Assembly: GCA_013154075.1 (NCBI GenBank)
Contig: JAADDG010000166.1
Location: 1 to 14,383, forward strand
Reading direction: 5' to 3'
Length of the DNA: 14,383 nt
DNA from: Campylobacterota bacterium
Lineage (GTDB): Bacteria; Campylobacterota; Campylobacteria; Campylobacterales; JAADDG01
Below, in pieces: positions 6,675 through 14,324 of the stretch. A program made the position numbers and the translations under genes. How positions within the stretch are numbered: position 1 is the first letter of the stretch; the number at the start of each line of letters is the position of its first letter. Below the pieces are notes generated by a model, which saw only the letters and a list, made by a program, of their open reading frames with translations, had not been told where the DNA came from and did not search any database.

Positions 6675-7031
6675 TTGAAAGTAGCCGTTGCCTGCAAATC
6701 TCTTTTGCTTCAAAAAAGTTTGGAACTTTTTTTGAAAGAGTATCTATCATCTTATAAATATTCGGATTTTTTGATCTCGGATAGAAAAATAAAAGTCGAA
6801 AAACCCATATTTTTGATATCGAAAGACAAAGAGGCAAATATCTCCGTCCCTTTCACGAAGTCCCAGCTGATTTTAGAAATAAAATCATTTTACAAATCTC
6901 TAAACTCCTCATATAAAGAACCGAAACCAAAAACCAAAGACCGATCATCCTTAGAGAAAAAGATAGAGACTCTATGCAACGAATTTCAAAGCAAACTTAT
7001 AAAGATGCTTAAGGAGCATTATGAAAAATAA
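6675..7031 (+). CDS. Unknown 118-residue protein resembling a reduced receiver domain
   Basis: No named family is recognised. The reading frame begins at TTG, supported by AAAGGA six bases upstream, and overlaps the rsmD start by 11 bases. The order of segments recalls a response-regulator receiver domain: strand KVAVAC (2-7), helix (8-25), strand DFLISD (31-36), then PIFLISKDKEA (44-54), which is like the fourth receiver strand with its Ser/Thr. ISVPFTKSQLILEIKSFY (56-73) is like the KPF strand and last helix, with Val in place of Lys. The acidic pair normally found after the first strand is missing, and about 40 residues are absent overall. A short Lys/Pro linker (81-90) leads to a charged helix (91-118) that may be a coiled coil. 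The receiver comparison is inference from pattern only. The overlap with rsmD suggests coupled translation. Confidence 0.7.
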   Translation: MKVAVACKSLLLQKSLELFLKEYLSSYKYSDFLISDRKIKVEKPIFLISKDKEANISVPFTKSQLILEIKSFYKSLNSSYKEPKPKTKDRSSLEKKIETLCNEFQSKLIKMLKEHYEK

Positions 7032-7611
7032 AAATCTTTTTGTAAAAATAGAAGGAGGGAAATACAAAGGCAAAAAACTCGCCCTTCCCTCTTTAAATAC
7101 TACAAGAAGTACGAAAAGCATAGTTAAAAACTCCTTTTTCGATACGGTGCAATTTGAGATACTCGATAAAATATTTTTCGAAGTCTTTGCGGGAAGCGGT
7201 TCTATGGGACTCGAGGCCGTAAGCAGAGGGGCTAAGTTTTCATATTTTATAGAAAAAGATAAGGAAGCTTTCAAAACACTCTCCAAAAATCTCTCCCAAA
7301 TAGCCCCAAACAGCACGAAAGCATATTTGGGAGATAGTTTCAAATTATATGAAGAAGTAATAAAAGAGATAGAAAAACGGGGAGAGAAGGCCTACATTTA
7401 CATCGATCCCCCGTTTGAAATAAGGGAAGGAATGGAAGATATCTACGATAAAACCGTAGAGCTGATAGCAAAAACACCTGTCGATCTTGTCGAGCTCATC
7501 GTCTTAGAACACAGAAGCAAAGTCGATTTTCCACAAAAAATAGGAGAATTTACGAAAACGAAAACAAGGAAATTCGGCAAAACGTCATTAAGTTATTTTA
7601 AAGCAGGATAG
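7021..7611 (+). CDS. rsmD: 16S rRNA (guanine-N2)-methyltransferase RsmD
   Basis: RsmD methylates the base amino group of G966 (E. coli numbering) in 16S rRNA of the small ribosomal subunit, using S-adenosylmethionine. The 196-residue length is normal for the family. The N-terminal block GGKYKGKKLALP and the segment RSTKSIVKNSFF (30-41) correspond to the family's RPT-x-x-x-REALF region, slightly diverged. The SAM loop is EVFAGSGSMGLEAVSRGA (54-71), with an acidic residue near 78-80 for the ribose. The catalytic motif is DPPF at 129-132, in IYIDPPF. AAGGAG at 7011-7016 lies four bases before the ATG. It overlaps the preceding gene by 11 bases, and only three bases separate it from the symporter gene, so the three form one unit. 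No irregularity beyond the diverged RPT block was seen. Confidence 0.95.
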   Translation: MKNKNLFVKIEGGKYKGKKLALPSLNTTRSTKSIVKNSFFDTVQFEILDKIFFEVFAGSGSMGLEAVSRGAKFSYFIEKDKEAFKTLSKNLSQIAPNSTKAYLGDSFKLYEEVIKEIEKRGEKAYIYIDPPFEIREGMEDIYDKTVELIAKTPVDLVELIVLEHRSKVDFPQKIGEFTKTKTRKFGKTSLSYFKAG

Positions 7612-7614
7612 ATT

Positions 7615-8808
7615 ATGTTAAAGACACTTTTAAAAACGGAAAATTTAACCATAATAGCCATATTTTTGGGCATAGCGTTTGGGTACTATTTTTCAAACTT
7701 GGCCATAGACTTAAAGATAATCGGAGACGTCTATATAGCTTTATTAAAAATGCTGATTCTCCCTCTAATTTTCGCTTCCATTTTCATAGCAATAGTGGGT
7801 TTGGGATCTATTGAAGATTTGAAAGATCTCGGTATAAAGGCATTTGCATATTACATCACTACAACCTCTTTGGCAGTAGGACTCGGATTGATAGTAGTAA
7901 ATATCTTCAACCCCGGTGCCGATATGCAGATGCCTTTGCCGACAGACTCTCACATAACGCCCAAAGAGCTAAACGCTCACGATTTCATTCTATCTTTTAT
8001 TCCTTCAAACATATTTCACTCTCTATCCGAAGGACAAATACTTCCGGTAATATTTTTCGTAATATTTTTCGCCGTAGCGGCTTTGAACCTGCAGGAGAAA
8101 AAGAGAGAGACTTTATATAACTTTTTCGACTCCATAAACGATGCAATGATGGTTATGGCCAAATGGATAATCGCCCTAACTCCGATAGGAGTCTTCTCTC
8201 TGATAGCCTTTACGGTCGGCAAAAACGGCTTAAAACCGCTAATAGAGTTATATAGCTACGCTTTGACGGTATTGGTGGCACTATTTATTCACGCTACGGT
8301 AACGTTAAATATAATAGCTTTTACGATCGGTAAATTCAATCCCTTTTCCTATTTTGCAAAAATAAAAGAGGCTCTTTTAATCGCTCTATCCACGGCTTCA
8401 AGCTCGGCAACTCTTCCGGTATCGATAGAGGTGGCCGAAACAAAGGGAGGAGTGGATAAAAAAGTGGCTGGATTCGTCTTGCCTCTCGGAGCTACGGTAA
8501 ATATGGACGGAACGGCTCTTTACGAATCGATAGCGGTTTTGTTCATAGCCAACATAAGCGGAGTGGATTTAAGCTTTTCACAGCAACTGATAATTTTCCT
8601 AACGGCAACTTTCGCCTCGATAGGGGCTGCGGGAATCCCTGGTGCCGGACTTGTTATGATGACTATAATTTTGGATAGCGTCGGCCTTCCGGTGGAATAT
8701 ATCTCTTTGATAATAGCGGTAGATAGGTTTTTGGATATGTTTAGAACATCCATCAACGTTTGGGGAGATTTGATAGGAGCGAAACTTCTAAACCGATTTA
8801 TAAAGTGA
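7615..8808 (+). CDS. Sodium/proton:acidic amino acid symporter (SLC1/DAACS family)
   Basis: This inner-membrane secondary transporter carries glutamate, aspartate or similar acids inward with Na+ or H+. The 397 residues contain the family's elements in order: six N-terminal membrane helices; the serine-rich hairpin ASSSATLP (261-268); NMDGT (296-300) in helix 7; the second hairpin GIPGAG (340-345); and in helix 8 DRFLDMFRTSINVWGD, with D370, D374, R377, T378, N381 and D385. By comparison with the archaeal homologue GltPh these match the aspartate-binding residues, and the arginine favours an acidic side chain. DctA-type C4-dicarboxylate carriers lack this exact pattern. The choice of Na+ or H+ cannot be read from the sequence. 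AGGA lies six bases before the ATG, inside the end of rsmD. No terminator is visible in the 20 bases before the convergent gene. Confidence 0.95.
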   Translation: MLKTLLKTENLTIIAIFLGIAFGYYFSNLAIDLKIIGDVYIALLKMLILPLIFASIFIAIVGLGSIEDLKDLGIKAFAYYITTTSLAVGLGLIVVNIFNPGADMQMPLPTDSHITPKELNAHDFILSFIPSNIFHSLSEGQILPVIFFVIFFAVAALNLQEKKRETLYNFFDSINDAMMVMAKWIIALTPIGVFSLIAFTVGKNGLKPLIELYSYALTVLVALFIHATVTLNIIAFTIGKFNPFSYFAKIKEALLIALSTASSSATLPVSIEVAETKGGVDKKVAGFVLPLGATVNMDGTALYESIAVLFIANISGVDLSFSQQLIIFLTATFASIGAAGIPGAGLVMMTIILDSVGLPVEYISLIIAVDRFLDMFRTSINVWGDLIGAKLLNRFIK

Positions 8809-8828
8809 TCTAAAAACCTCCTCATTCG

Positions 8829-9551
8829 TTAGAAAAAATAGGTTATGCCCACTTTCGTGGTGGTATCCGTTTTATAAAGACGTTTACCGTTTTTGAAAGG
8901 GGGCATATTGTCATATTTCACTTCGACTCCCGTAGTAAAAGCTATTTTGGAATTTAACTTAAAGCTAAGTTTCGCATAAATTCCGGCTTCATAATCGCTA
9001 CTTTTTTCAACATTATTCATTATATACAGTCTTGAAATGAAAGAGTTTTTCTTATCGAAAAGATATTTATAATCCATACTCGCTTTTACAAAAGATAAAA
9101 GTTCACTATCCTTATCGCTACTTGTATAACTGTTGTATCTCACGACCAAACCGCCGAGTCCCAACAAAAGTTCATGCTCCCTATCTATAATCTTATATCC
9201 AAGACCGAATCCAGCGTTTATCTGATGTTTGTATCCTTCAAAACGATTTTTCAAATAGTATATTTCATGATAATAGAAAAGATTTCTCTTAAAATAGTGT
9301 TTTACGTTAAAATTGGCTCTATATCTCTCATTCGAAGTCTCTCCGTCCTTTTTACCGTAAAGCATATCGGCTCTGAATTTCACTTCGGTTTTGTTTTTCA
9401 AAATATATTCCAATCTATACTCCGCACTTACGGTAGAACTGTCGGAATTACCGGTAGTTGCTATAAATCCCGCATCAATTTCCTGTTTGATCCCGTCTTT
9501 CGCAAACAAACTCATCAATGAAAAAAAAGATATAAATAGAAATTTTTTCAC
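8829..9551 (-). CDS. Outer-membrane beta-barrel protein, DUF481 family
   Basis: This is a predicted DUF481 (YdiY-like) outer-membrane protein whose physiological role is unknown. I place the start at the GTG at 9551, giving 240 residues, because AGAAGG (9559-9564, minus strand) is seven bases upstream and a clean signal peptide follows directly: VKKFLFISFFSLMSLFA, with cleavage expected after residue 17. A longer frame to 9620 would put 23 polar residues in front of the signal. The mature part is a series of alternating beta strands. The opening IDAGFIATTGNSDSSTVSAE and later repeats of the type Y-R-x-E-Y-x-L are typical of DUF481, and the protein ends in YFF, the terminal aromatic used for outer-membrane insertion. 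It is transcribed alone, convergent with the symporter gene and divergent from the cyclophilin gene. Confidence 0.88.
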   Translation of the reverse strand: MKKFLFISFFSLMSLFAKDGIKQEIDAGFIATTGNSDSSTVSAEYRLEYILKNKTEVKFRADMLYGKKDGETSNERYRANFNVKHYFKRNLFYYHEIYYLKNRFEGYKHQINAGFGLGYKIIDREHELLLGLGGLVVRYNSYTSSDKDSELLSFVKASMDYKYLFDKKNSFISRLYIMNNVEKSSDYEAGIYAKLSFKLNSKIAFTTGVEVKYDNMPPFKNGKRLYKTDTTTKVGITYFF

Positions 9552-9558
9552 CTTTTTA

Positions 9559-9564
9559 CCTTCT
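9559..9564 (-). promoter_or_regulatory. Ribosome binding site that fixes the GTG start of the DUF481 gene
   Basis: AGAAGG on the minus strand, seven bases before GTG at 9551. It supports this start over the ATG at 9620. Confidence 0.7.
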
Positions 9565-9580
9565 GAGCAAATATATTGAA

Positions 9581-9620
9581 ATTTTAACCAATTTACCTTA
9601 AAAAATAATTTATATGTCAA
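9581..9620 (-). promoter_or_regulatory. Candidate promoter of the DUF481 gene
   Basis: On the minus strand TAAAAT (9581-9586) would give a transcript start near 9574 and a short leader. TAAATT (9590-9595) is an alternative. A perfect TTGACA occurs at 9615-9620, but it is 19 bases from TAAATT and further from TAAAAT, so it may not act as a -35. Confidence 0.4.
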
Positions 9621-9676
9621 TTTTTATATAAAACAAATTTTGTATTATTGGATTTACCAAAGCCTATATAAGATGG

Positions 9677-9682
9677 TATAAT
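9677..9682 (+). promoter_or_regulatory. -10 box of the cyclophilin gene promoter
   Basis: TATAAT lies 26 bases before the ATG, giving a predicted transcript start near 9689. No convincing -35 is seen, which is normal in this phylum. A ribosome binding site GGAG (9697-9700) follows at eight bases from the ATG. Confidence 0.65.
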
Positions 9683-9708
9683 TTCAAAAATTTTTTGGAG
9701 ATTTAAAT

Positions 9709-10197
9709 ATGTTAAAAATTTACGACTACTCACCCGAAGAGCTCGATAAATTTCAATACGCCGTTATAAAAACGAACAAAGGCGATATTACGGTAAAACT
9801 TTTCCCACAAGAAGTACCTAATACCGTTGCAAATTTCGCAACCTTGGCAAAAGAGGGATTTTACGACAACCTAAACTTCCATAGAGTGATAAAAGGCTTC
9901 ATGGCTCAAGGAGGATGTCCTTACGGAACCGGAACGGGAGGTCCGGGATGGAGTATTCCTTGCGAAACCGAAAAAAACGTCCATAAACATAAGAGAGGAA
10001 CGATTTCCATGGCTCATGCCGGAAAAGATACCGGAGGAAGCCAATTTTTCATCTGCTTCGTAGATTGCCCGCATTTAGACGGACACCACACGGTTTTCGG
10101 ACAAATCGAAGAAGGCGATCGAAAAAGTTTCGAAGTCTTGGATTCGATAGAACAAAACGATAAAATAAAAACGATAGAGATAAAAGATAAAATTTAG
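9709..10197 (+). CDS. ppiB: Cytoplasmic cyclophilin-type peptidyl-prolyl isomerase
   Basis: The product catalyses cis-trans isomerisation of Xaa-Pro bonds during protein folding. It has 162 residues and no signal peptide, so it acts in the cytoplasm. The cyclophilin core is complete: FHRVIKGFMAQGG (57-69) with catalytic R59, then SQFFI (111-115), and HLDGHHTVFG (122-131). The position equivalent to the cyclosporin-binding tryptophan of human cyclophilin A is histidine (H122), a common bacterial change that predicts weak cyclosporin binding. The N-terminus (MLKIYDYSPEELDKFQYAVI) adds a short charged lead before the first barrel strand. The gene is transcribed alone, with its own TATAAT promoter and a hairpin terminator immediately downstream. 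The symbol ppiB is by analogy with the cytoplasmic E. coli enzyme. Confidence 0.95.
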   Translation: MLKIYDYSPEELDKFQYAVIKTNKGDITVKLFPQEVPNTVANFATLAKEGFYDNLNFHRVIKGFMAQGGCPYGTGTGGPGWSIPCETEKNVHKHKRGTISMAHAGKDTGGSQFFICFVDCPHLDGHHTVFGQIEEGDRKSFEVLDSIEQNDKIKTIEIKDKI

Positions 10198-10207
10198 TCT
10201 TTACACC

Positions 10208-10234
10208 GCTAAAATCCCGTTATTTTGGCTTTTT
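10208..10234 (+). terminator. Rho-independent terminator of the cyclophilin gene
   Basis: GCTAAAAT pairs with ATTTTGGC (10208-10215 with 10222-10229, one G-U pair) around a six-base loop CCCGTT, followed by five T (10230-10234). It separates the cyclophilin gene from the division operon. Confidence 0.75.
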
Positions 10235-10259
10235 AATAAGATTTTCAAGCAACGAAAAC

Positions 10260-10265
10260 TATAAT
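10260..10265 (+). promoter_or_regulatory. -10 box of the ppiD-ftsA-ftsZ operon promoter
   Basis: TATAAT sits 30 bases before the first ATG, after T-rich DNA at 10222-10245, with a predicted transcript start near 10272. Because it follows a terminator, it is the likely main promoter of the three-gene unit. Confidence 0.65.
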
Positions 10266-10295
10266 AGGCAAACGATTACGCAAAAAGGAATTTTT

Positions 10296-11756
10296 ATGAT
10301 AAGTTGGATGCAAAAACATCGAAAATATCTTGTTATTACCATCTGGATAAGTACCATAGCTTTTGTCGGAGCCGGTTTTGTCGGATGGGGAATGTATGAT
10401 TTCAATCTCGATAGAGCCTCTTCCGTAGCGAAAGTAGGAGATGAAAAGATCACCGTAAAAGAGTTTCAAAACGCATACTCAAATCTATACAGATACTATA
10501 ACGAAAACGTTTTTAAGGGAACTCTTACCAAAGAGAAAGCAAAAGAGCTTAAACTTGAGGATTTGACACTAAATCAGCTTATAAGAGACGCCCTTTTGAC
10601 AAACTACGCTCATGAACTCGGTATGGAGGTTTTAAACAAAGAGCTTGAAGAGAAATTGACTCAAATGAAAATCTTTCAAACAAACGGAGTTTTTGACAAA
10701 AACAAATATTACTCCATATTAAAACAGTTAAGAAGAGAGCCCAAAGAGTTCGAAGAGAGTCTGAAAAAAGAGATACTTTTGGACAAACTAAAAGATCTTT
10801 TATCGCTAAAAGCCGCAAAAGTGGAAGAAGAGGCCTTCGCGAGCGCTCTTTTTATGGCGGATAGATTGGAAATAACCACAATCTATGCAAAAGATATAAA
10901 CGTCTCTATAGACGAAAACGAAACCAAATCTTTTTGGGAAAAAAATAAAAACAAATATATGATAACGACAACTTACGATGTCGAAGCTATCAAAGTAGAT
11001 ATCAAAGATATAAACGTAACGGACAAAGAAGCCGAAGAATTTTATAAAAATGAGAAATTTCGTTACAAAGACGAAAACGGCAAAATTTTATCTTTCCAAA
11101 AGGCTAAAGATAGGGTCATAAAAGATTTGAAATTCAAAAAAGCTAAAAAGATTGCATTAAAAAAATATCTTTTATTAAAAAAAGGAAAAATTAAAGCCGA
11201 AGAGAAGATGAGACTCGCAGAAGGAAAAGATAATTTCCCTTTCGAAAAGTTAAAAAAAGCTAAAAAAGGAGATGTTCTAAAACCTATTAAGCAAAAAAAT
11301 GGATTTTTAGTTATAAAATTAGATATAATTAATTTACCAAAGCCCATGAAATATGAGGACGCGAAAAATTTTGTTAAACAAGATCTTTTAGAGTATAAAA
11401 AATTGACCCTTTTGGAAGAAAAAGCCAAAAAGATGGTCGATAATTTCAAGGGCAAAGATATAGGTTTTGTCACAAGAGACGATTATAAGAAGCTTGAGAG
11501 CGAGAATTTCGGGGAAAACGAAGCATTGGAGTTTTTAAACGCGGTTTTTTCCTCCACAAAAAAGGCTTCTTATTATCTATTTAAAGATAGAGCGGTCTTA
11601 TACAAAGTGGTAGATCAAAAGCTTTTTGACAAGAAAAAATTAAAAGAAAATAAAGACATAATAATAAAAAATATCGAAAGATTGAAAGAGTCGGTAGCGG
11701 AAAACGCATTGATAAACCGCCTTGCAAAAAAATATGAAATAGTTAGATACAAATAA
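10296..11756 (+). CDS. ppiD: PpiD/SurA-like membrane-anchored periplasmic folding factor
   Basis: This 486-residue protein is anchored in the inner membrane by one helix (about 11-33), with the bulk in the periplasm. Residues 36-170 match the SurA/PpiD N-terminal chaperone domain: SVAKVGDEKITVKEFQNAY, LNQLIRDALLTNYAHELGM and FQTNGVFDKNKYYSILKQL are characteristic. The middle (about 220-350) is where a parvulin domain would lie. Its end, KKGDVLKPIKQKNGFLVIKL, fits the last parvulin strands, but the core is shortened, lysine-rich and lacks histidine, so isomerase activity is doubtful. E. coli PpiD is longer (623 residues) and its parvulin domain is also reported to be inactive. AAAGGA lies six bases before the ATG. 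The gene heads the operon with ftsA and ftsZ, as Cj0694 does in C. jejuni, which may link envelope protein folding with division. The symbol reflects resemblance, not proven orthology. Confidence 0.85.
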   Translation: MISWMQKHRKYLVITIWISTIAFVGAGFVGWGMYDFNLDRASSVAKVGDEKITVKEFQNAYSNLYRYYNENVFKGTLTKEKAKELKLEDLTLNQLIRDALLTNYAHELGMEVLNKELEEKLTQMKIFQTNGVFDKNKYYSILKQLRREPKEFEESLKKEILLDKLKDLLSLKAAKVEEEAFASALFMADRLEITTIYAKDINVSIDENETKSFWEKNKNKYMITTTYDVEAIKVDIKDINVTDKEAEEFYKNEKFRYKDENGKILSFQKAKDRVIKDLKFKKAKKIALKKYLLLKKGKIKAEEKMRLAEGKDNFPFEKLKKAKKGDVLKPIKQKNGFLVIKLDIINLPKPMKYEDAKNFVKQDLLEYKKLTLLEEKAKKMVDNFKGKDIGFVTRDDYKKLESENFGENEALEFLNAVFSSTKKASYYLFKDRAVLYKVVDQKLFDKKKLKENKDIIIKNIERLKESVAENALINRLAKKYEIVRYK

Positions 11757-11759
11757 TTC

Positions 11760-11765
11760 AAAGGA
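11760..11765 (+). promoter_or_regulatory. Ribosome binding site supporting the TTG start of ftsA
   Basis: AAAGGA lies seven bases before TTG at 11773. The next in-frame ATG is over 100 codons later, inside conserved FtsA sequence, so TTG is the start. Confidence 0.8.
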
Positions 11766-11772
11766 TTTTTCG

Positions 11773-13149
11773 TTGAGCACAACAATCTTAGGCATCGATA
11801 TCGGATCTACGAAAATTTGCGCAATCATTGCGGAACATAGCGAAAAAGGTATCAAGATTTTGGGTTCCGGCATAGCTAAATCCAAAGGATTGAAAAAGGG
11901 TGTGATTACGAATATAGAGCACGCCTCGAAATCGATAAAAAACGCCCTAAACGATGCCAAAAGAGTTGCGGGAATTCCTTATGAAAAGGTAATAGTCTCC
12001 GTATCGGGAGCTTTTACCAAAGGAGTGGACAGCTACGGAGTGATAAACGTTCCGGGAGGAGAGATAGGTATAAAGGAGATCAATAGAGCCATTCAAATGG
12101 CCGATCACAATGCCAATATATCCAACGATTACGAAAAACTTCATCTCTTGCCGTTTAATTTCAAAGTGGACGAACAGGAGTACATCGAAGATCCTCTCGG
12201 AATGAGCGGAAACAGACTCGAAGTGCAAGCCCATATCATAGCCGTTCAAAAATCGGCTTTGGGCAATCTCAAAAAAGCCATAAAAGCGGCCGGTTTGGAA
12301 GCCGACAACATGGTGTTAAACGGTTACGCTTCGAGTATCGCCGTTTTAAAAGATGACGAAAAAGAACTCGGTGCCGCCGTAATAGATATGGGAGGAGCCA
12401 CTTGCAACCTGGTTATCCATTCGGGAAACTCCATAAGATATAACGACTTTTTGGGAGTCGGATCGAATAACGTTACAAACGATCTATCTATGGCTCTTCA
12501 TACCCCTCTTCAAGCGGCGGAAGAGATAAAAATACATTTCAAAGAGCTGAAAGAATCCGGCAAGGAGGTTATAGAACTTCCGAGCATAGGAGACGAGAGC
12601 CATAAAAACGAAGTATCTTTAGAGATAATTCATAACGTAATCTATGCAAGAATAGAAGAGACTTTGATGATTTTGGCCAAATCGATCGAAGAGAGCGGTT
12701 TTAAAGACAGTATAGGTTCGATAGTTCTAACGGGAGGCTTTACGGAATTCGACTCCTTAAGAGAAATGGCCGAAAACATTTTTGACGATAAGCCGGTCAG
12801 ATTGGCCAAACCTAACGAAACGGAGGGTTTTTTCGAAGATTTGAAAGCCCCCTCTTTTTCGACGGCGATAGGACTTATTTTGTACGGAGCCGGAAAATTC
12901 ACTCCGTATGAGATAGATTCCAACAATAAGTTACGCTACAAAGATGAAAAAATAGAACCGAGCAAAAATATAGAAAATATCATAAAAACGGAGGAAGAGG
13001 AGAAAGAGACGGATTTGAAAAAAGATTTGATAATAACACCTCAAGAGAGCTATAACGATCAGATTATAGCTCCGGAAGAGTACGAAGAGAGTTACGGATT
13101 TAAAGAGAGAATAAAACGATTTTGGAATATGCTTACACAACTATTTTAG
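11773..13149 (+). CDS. ftsA: Cell division protein FtsA (membrane tether of FtsZ)
   Basis: FtsA is an actin-like ATPase that binds the FtsZ tail and tethers the Z-ring to the inner membrane. The 458 residues start at a TTG codon. The phosphate-1 loop GIDIGSTKI is at 7-15, the phosphate-2 loop VIDMGGATCNL at 203-213, and the adenosine motif IVLTGGFTEFDSL at 317-329. The FtsA-specific 1C insert occupies roughly 84-162, including VINVPGGEIGIKEINRAI. After the ATPase core a charged, acidic linker (about 380-440) ends in the amphipathic membrane-targeting helix FKERIKRFWNMLTQLF at the extreme C-terminus. The linker is rich in Glu, Lys and Ile. The gene lies 16 bases after ppiD and 9 bases before ftsZ, clearly one operon. 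A rare start codon may keep FtsA below FtsZ, since the ring needs excess FtsZ; that is inference. Confidence 0.98.
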   Translation: MSTTILGIDIGSTKICAIIAEHSEKGIKILGSGIAKSKGLKKGVITNIEHASKSIKNALNDAKRVAGIPYEKVIVSVSGAFTKGVDSYGVINVPGGEIGIKEINRAIQMADHNANISNDYEKLHLLPFNFKVDEQEYIEDPLGMSGNRLEVQAHIIAVQKSALGNLKKAIKAAGLEADNMVLNGYASSIAVLKDDEKELGAAVIDMGGATCNLVIHSGNSIRYNDFLGVGSNNVTNDLSMALHTPLQAAEEIKIHFKELKESGKEVIELPSIGDESHKNEVSLEIIHNVIYARIEETLMILAKSIEESGFKDSIGSIVLTGGFTEFDSLREMAENIFDDKPVRLAKPNETEGFFEDLKAPSFSTAIGLILYGAGKFTPYEIDSNNKLRYKDEKIEPSKNIENIIKTEEEEKETDLKKDLIITPQESYNDQIIAPEEYEESYGFKERIKRFWNMLTQLF

Positions 13150-13158
13150 GAGAGAGAA

Positions 13159-14301
13159 ATGGCAAACTTTAATATAGAAGAGCAAACGCCTTCAAAAACT
13201 ATCTTGGGAGCGAGAATAAAAGTTGTCGGCGTCGGTGGCGGCGGCGGAAATATGATAAACCATATGAAAAATATAGGTATAAACAATATAGAGCTGATAG
13301 CGGCAAATACCGACGCTCAGGCATTGAATCTTTCAAAAGCGGACGTCAAACTCCAACTCGGAGAGAAAAAGACGAAAGGTTTGGGAGCCGGAATGATTCC
13401 GGAGGTGGGTAAAGAGGCGGCTTTGGAGAGCTATGAGGAGATCAAGAACGCTTTAAAAGATAGCGATATCGTTTTTATAGCCGCGGGTCTCGGAGGAGGA
13501 ACGGGAACGGGAGCCGCTCCGGTAATAGCCCAAGCGGCTAAAGAGCTCGGAGCCTTAACAGTCTCCATAGTAACCAAACCTTTTAGATTCGAAGGTAGAA
13601 AAAGAGCCAAATTAGCAAAGGGAGGAATAGAAGAGCTTAAAAAAGAGAGCGACTCTATAGTAATCATTCCGAATGATAAACTACTCTCCATCGTAGATAA
13701 GAATCTCGGAATCAAAGAGAGTTTCAAACTGGTGGACGAAGTTTTAAGCAGAGCCGTAAACGGAATGAGCGCCGTGGTATTGAATGCGGGAGAGAACAAC
13801 ATCAACCTCGACTTTGCGGACGTTCAAACGGTAATGAGCCACAGAGGAATGGCATTGATGGGTATAGGTGAAAGCAGAGGAGATAATGCGGCCATAGATG
13901 CTATCAAAAGCGCAATCGAATCTCCGCTTCTTGACAACATGTCCATCAAAGGAGCTATGGGAGTTCTTATCCACTTTCAAATGCATCCTAACTTCCCGCT
14001 TATGCAAGTTAACGAGGCTATGGACGAGATCGAATCAAGTGCGGACGAAGATGCGGATATCATCTTCGGAACTACATATGACGATACGATGGAAGAGGAT
14101 GCTATCAGTATCACTATAATAGCTACCGGATTCGAGGGTTCCCACGAAGAGGAAGAGAGTAAAAAAAACGAAATGCATCTACTAAACCAAAGTTCTCATA
14201 CAAAAAATAAATACAATCAAATGAGAAAAGTAAGCGGAGGATACGAAGGGAAAGAGGATATTTTAGATATTCCTACATTCCTTAGAAATCAAATGGATTA
14301 A
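13159..14301 (+). CDS. ftsZ: Cell division GTPase FtsZ
   Basis: FtsZ is the tubulin-like GTPase that polymerises into the division ring at mid-cell. The 380 residues are a normal length. The nucleotide-binding glycine turn VGVGGGGGNMINHM is at 23-36, the tubulin signature GGGTGTGAAP at 112-121, and the T7 catalytic loop NLDFADV at 216-222. A variable linker of about 40 residues (330-367) precedes the conserved tail DIPTFLRNQMD (370-380), the site that binds FtsA. The start is ATG. The ribosome binding site AGGAG (13148-13152) overlaps the ftsA stop codon, so ftsZ translation probably benefits from ribosomes finishing ftsA. It is the last gene of the operon in the window, followed by a weak hairpin and a pyrimidine-rich tract. 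No unusual residues were seen. Confidence 0.99.
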   Translation: MANFNIEEQTPSKTILGARIKVVGVGGGGGNMINHMKNIGINNIELIAANTDAQALNLSKADVKLQLGEKKTKGLGAGMIPEVGKEAALESYEEIKNALKDSDIVFIAAGLGGGTGTGAAPVIAQAAKELGALTVSIVTKPFRFEGRKRAKLAKGGIEELKKESDSIVIIPNDKLLSIVDKNLGIKESFKLVDEVLSRAVNGMSAVVLNAGENNINLDFADVQTVMSHRGMALMGIGESRGDNAAIDAIKSAIESPLLDNMSIKGAMGVLIHFQMHPNFPLMQVNEAMDEIESSADEDADIIFGTTYDDTMEEDAISITIIATGFEGSHEEEESKKNEMHLLNQSSHTKNKYNQMRKVSGGYEGKEDILDIPTFLRNQMD

Positions 14302-14307
14302 TTTATT

Positions 14308-14324
14308 AAAGTTTTTTAAACTTT
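14308..14324 (+). terminator. Weak candidate terminator after ftsZ
   Basis: AAAGTTT (14308-14314) pairs perfectly with AAACTTT (14318-14324) around a three-base loop. The stem has only one G-C pair and no T-tract follows; instead a long C/T tract begins. Intrinsic termination here would be weak. Confidence 0.4.

Noticed and set aside
8179..8192. Small hairpin ACTCC-GATA-GGAGT inside the symporter gene
   Set aside because: It lies within conserved membrane-helix coding sequence with no T-tract and is likely chance pairing.
9552..9620. Longer DUF481 start at ATG 9620
   Set aside because: It would place 23 polar residues before a normal signal peptide and cover likely promoter elements; GTG at 9551 has a good ribosome binding site.
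11063..11473. Minus-strand open frame of 136 codons inside ppiD
   Set aside because: The lysine-rich, AT-rich sense strand leaves the antisense frame open; there is no ribosome binding site or recognisable protein.
11817..11824. Third TTGCGCAA copy treated as a regulatory site
   Set aside because: It lies in the coding sequence of the FtsA N-terminus (Ile-Cys-Ala-Ile) and has no promoter elements near it; counted only as background for the motif.
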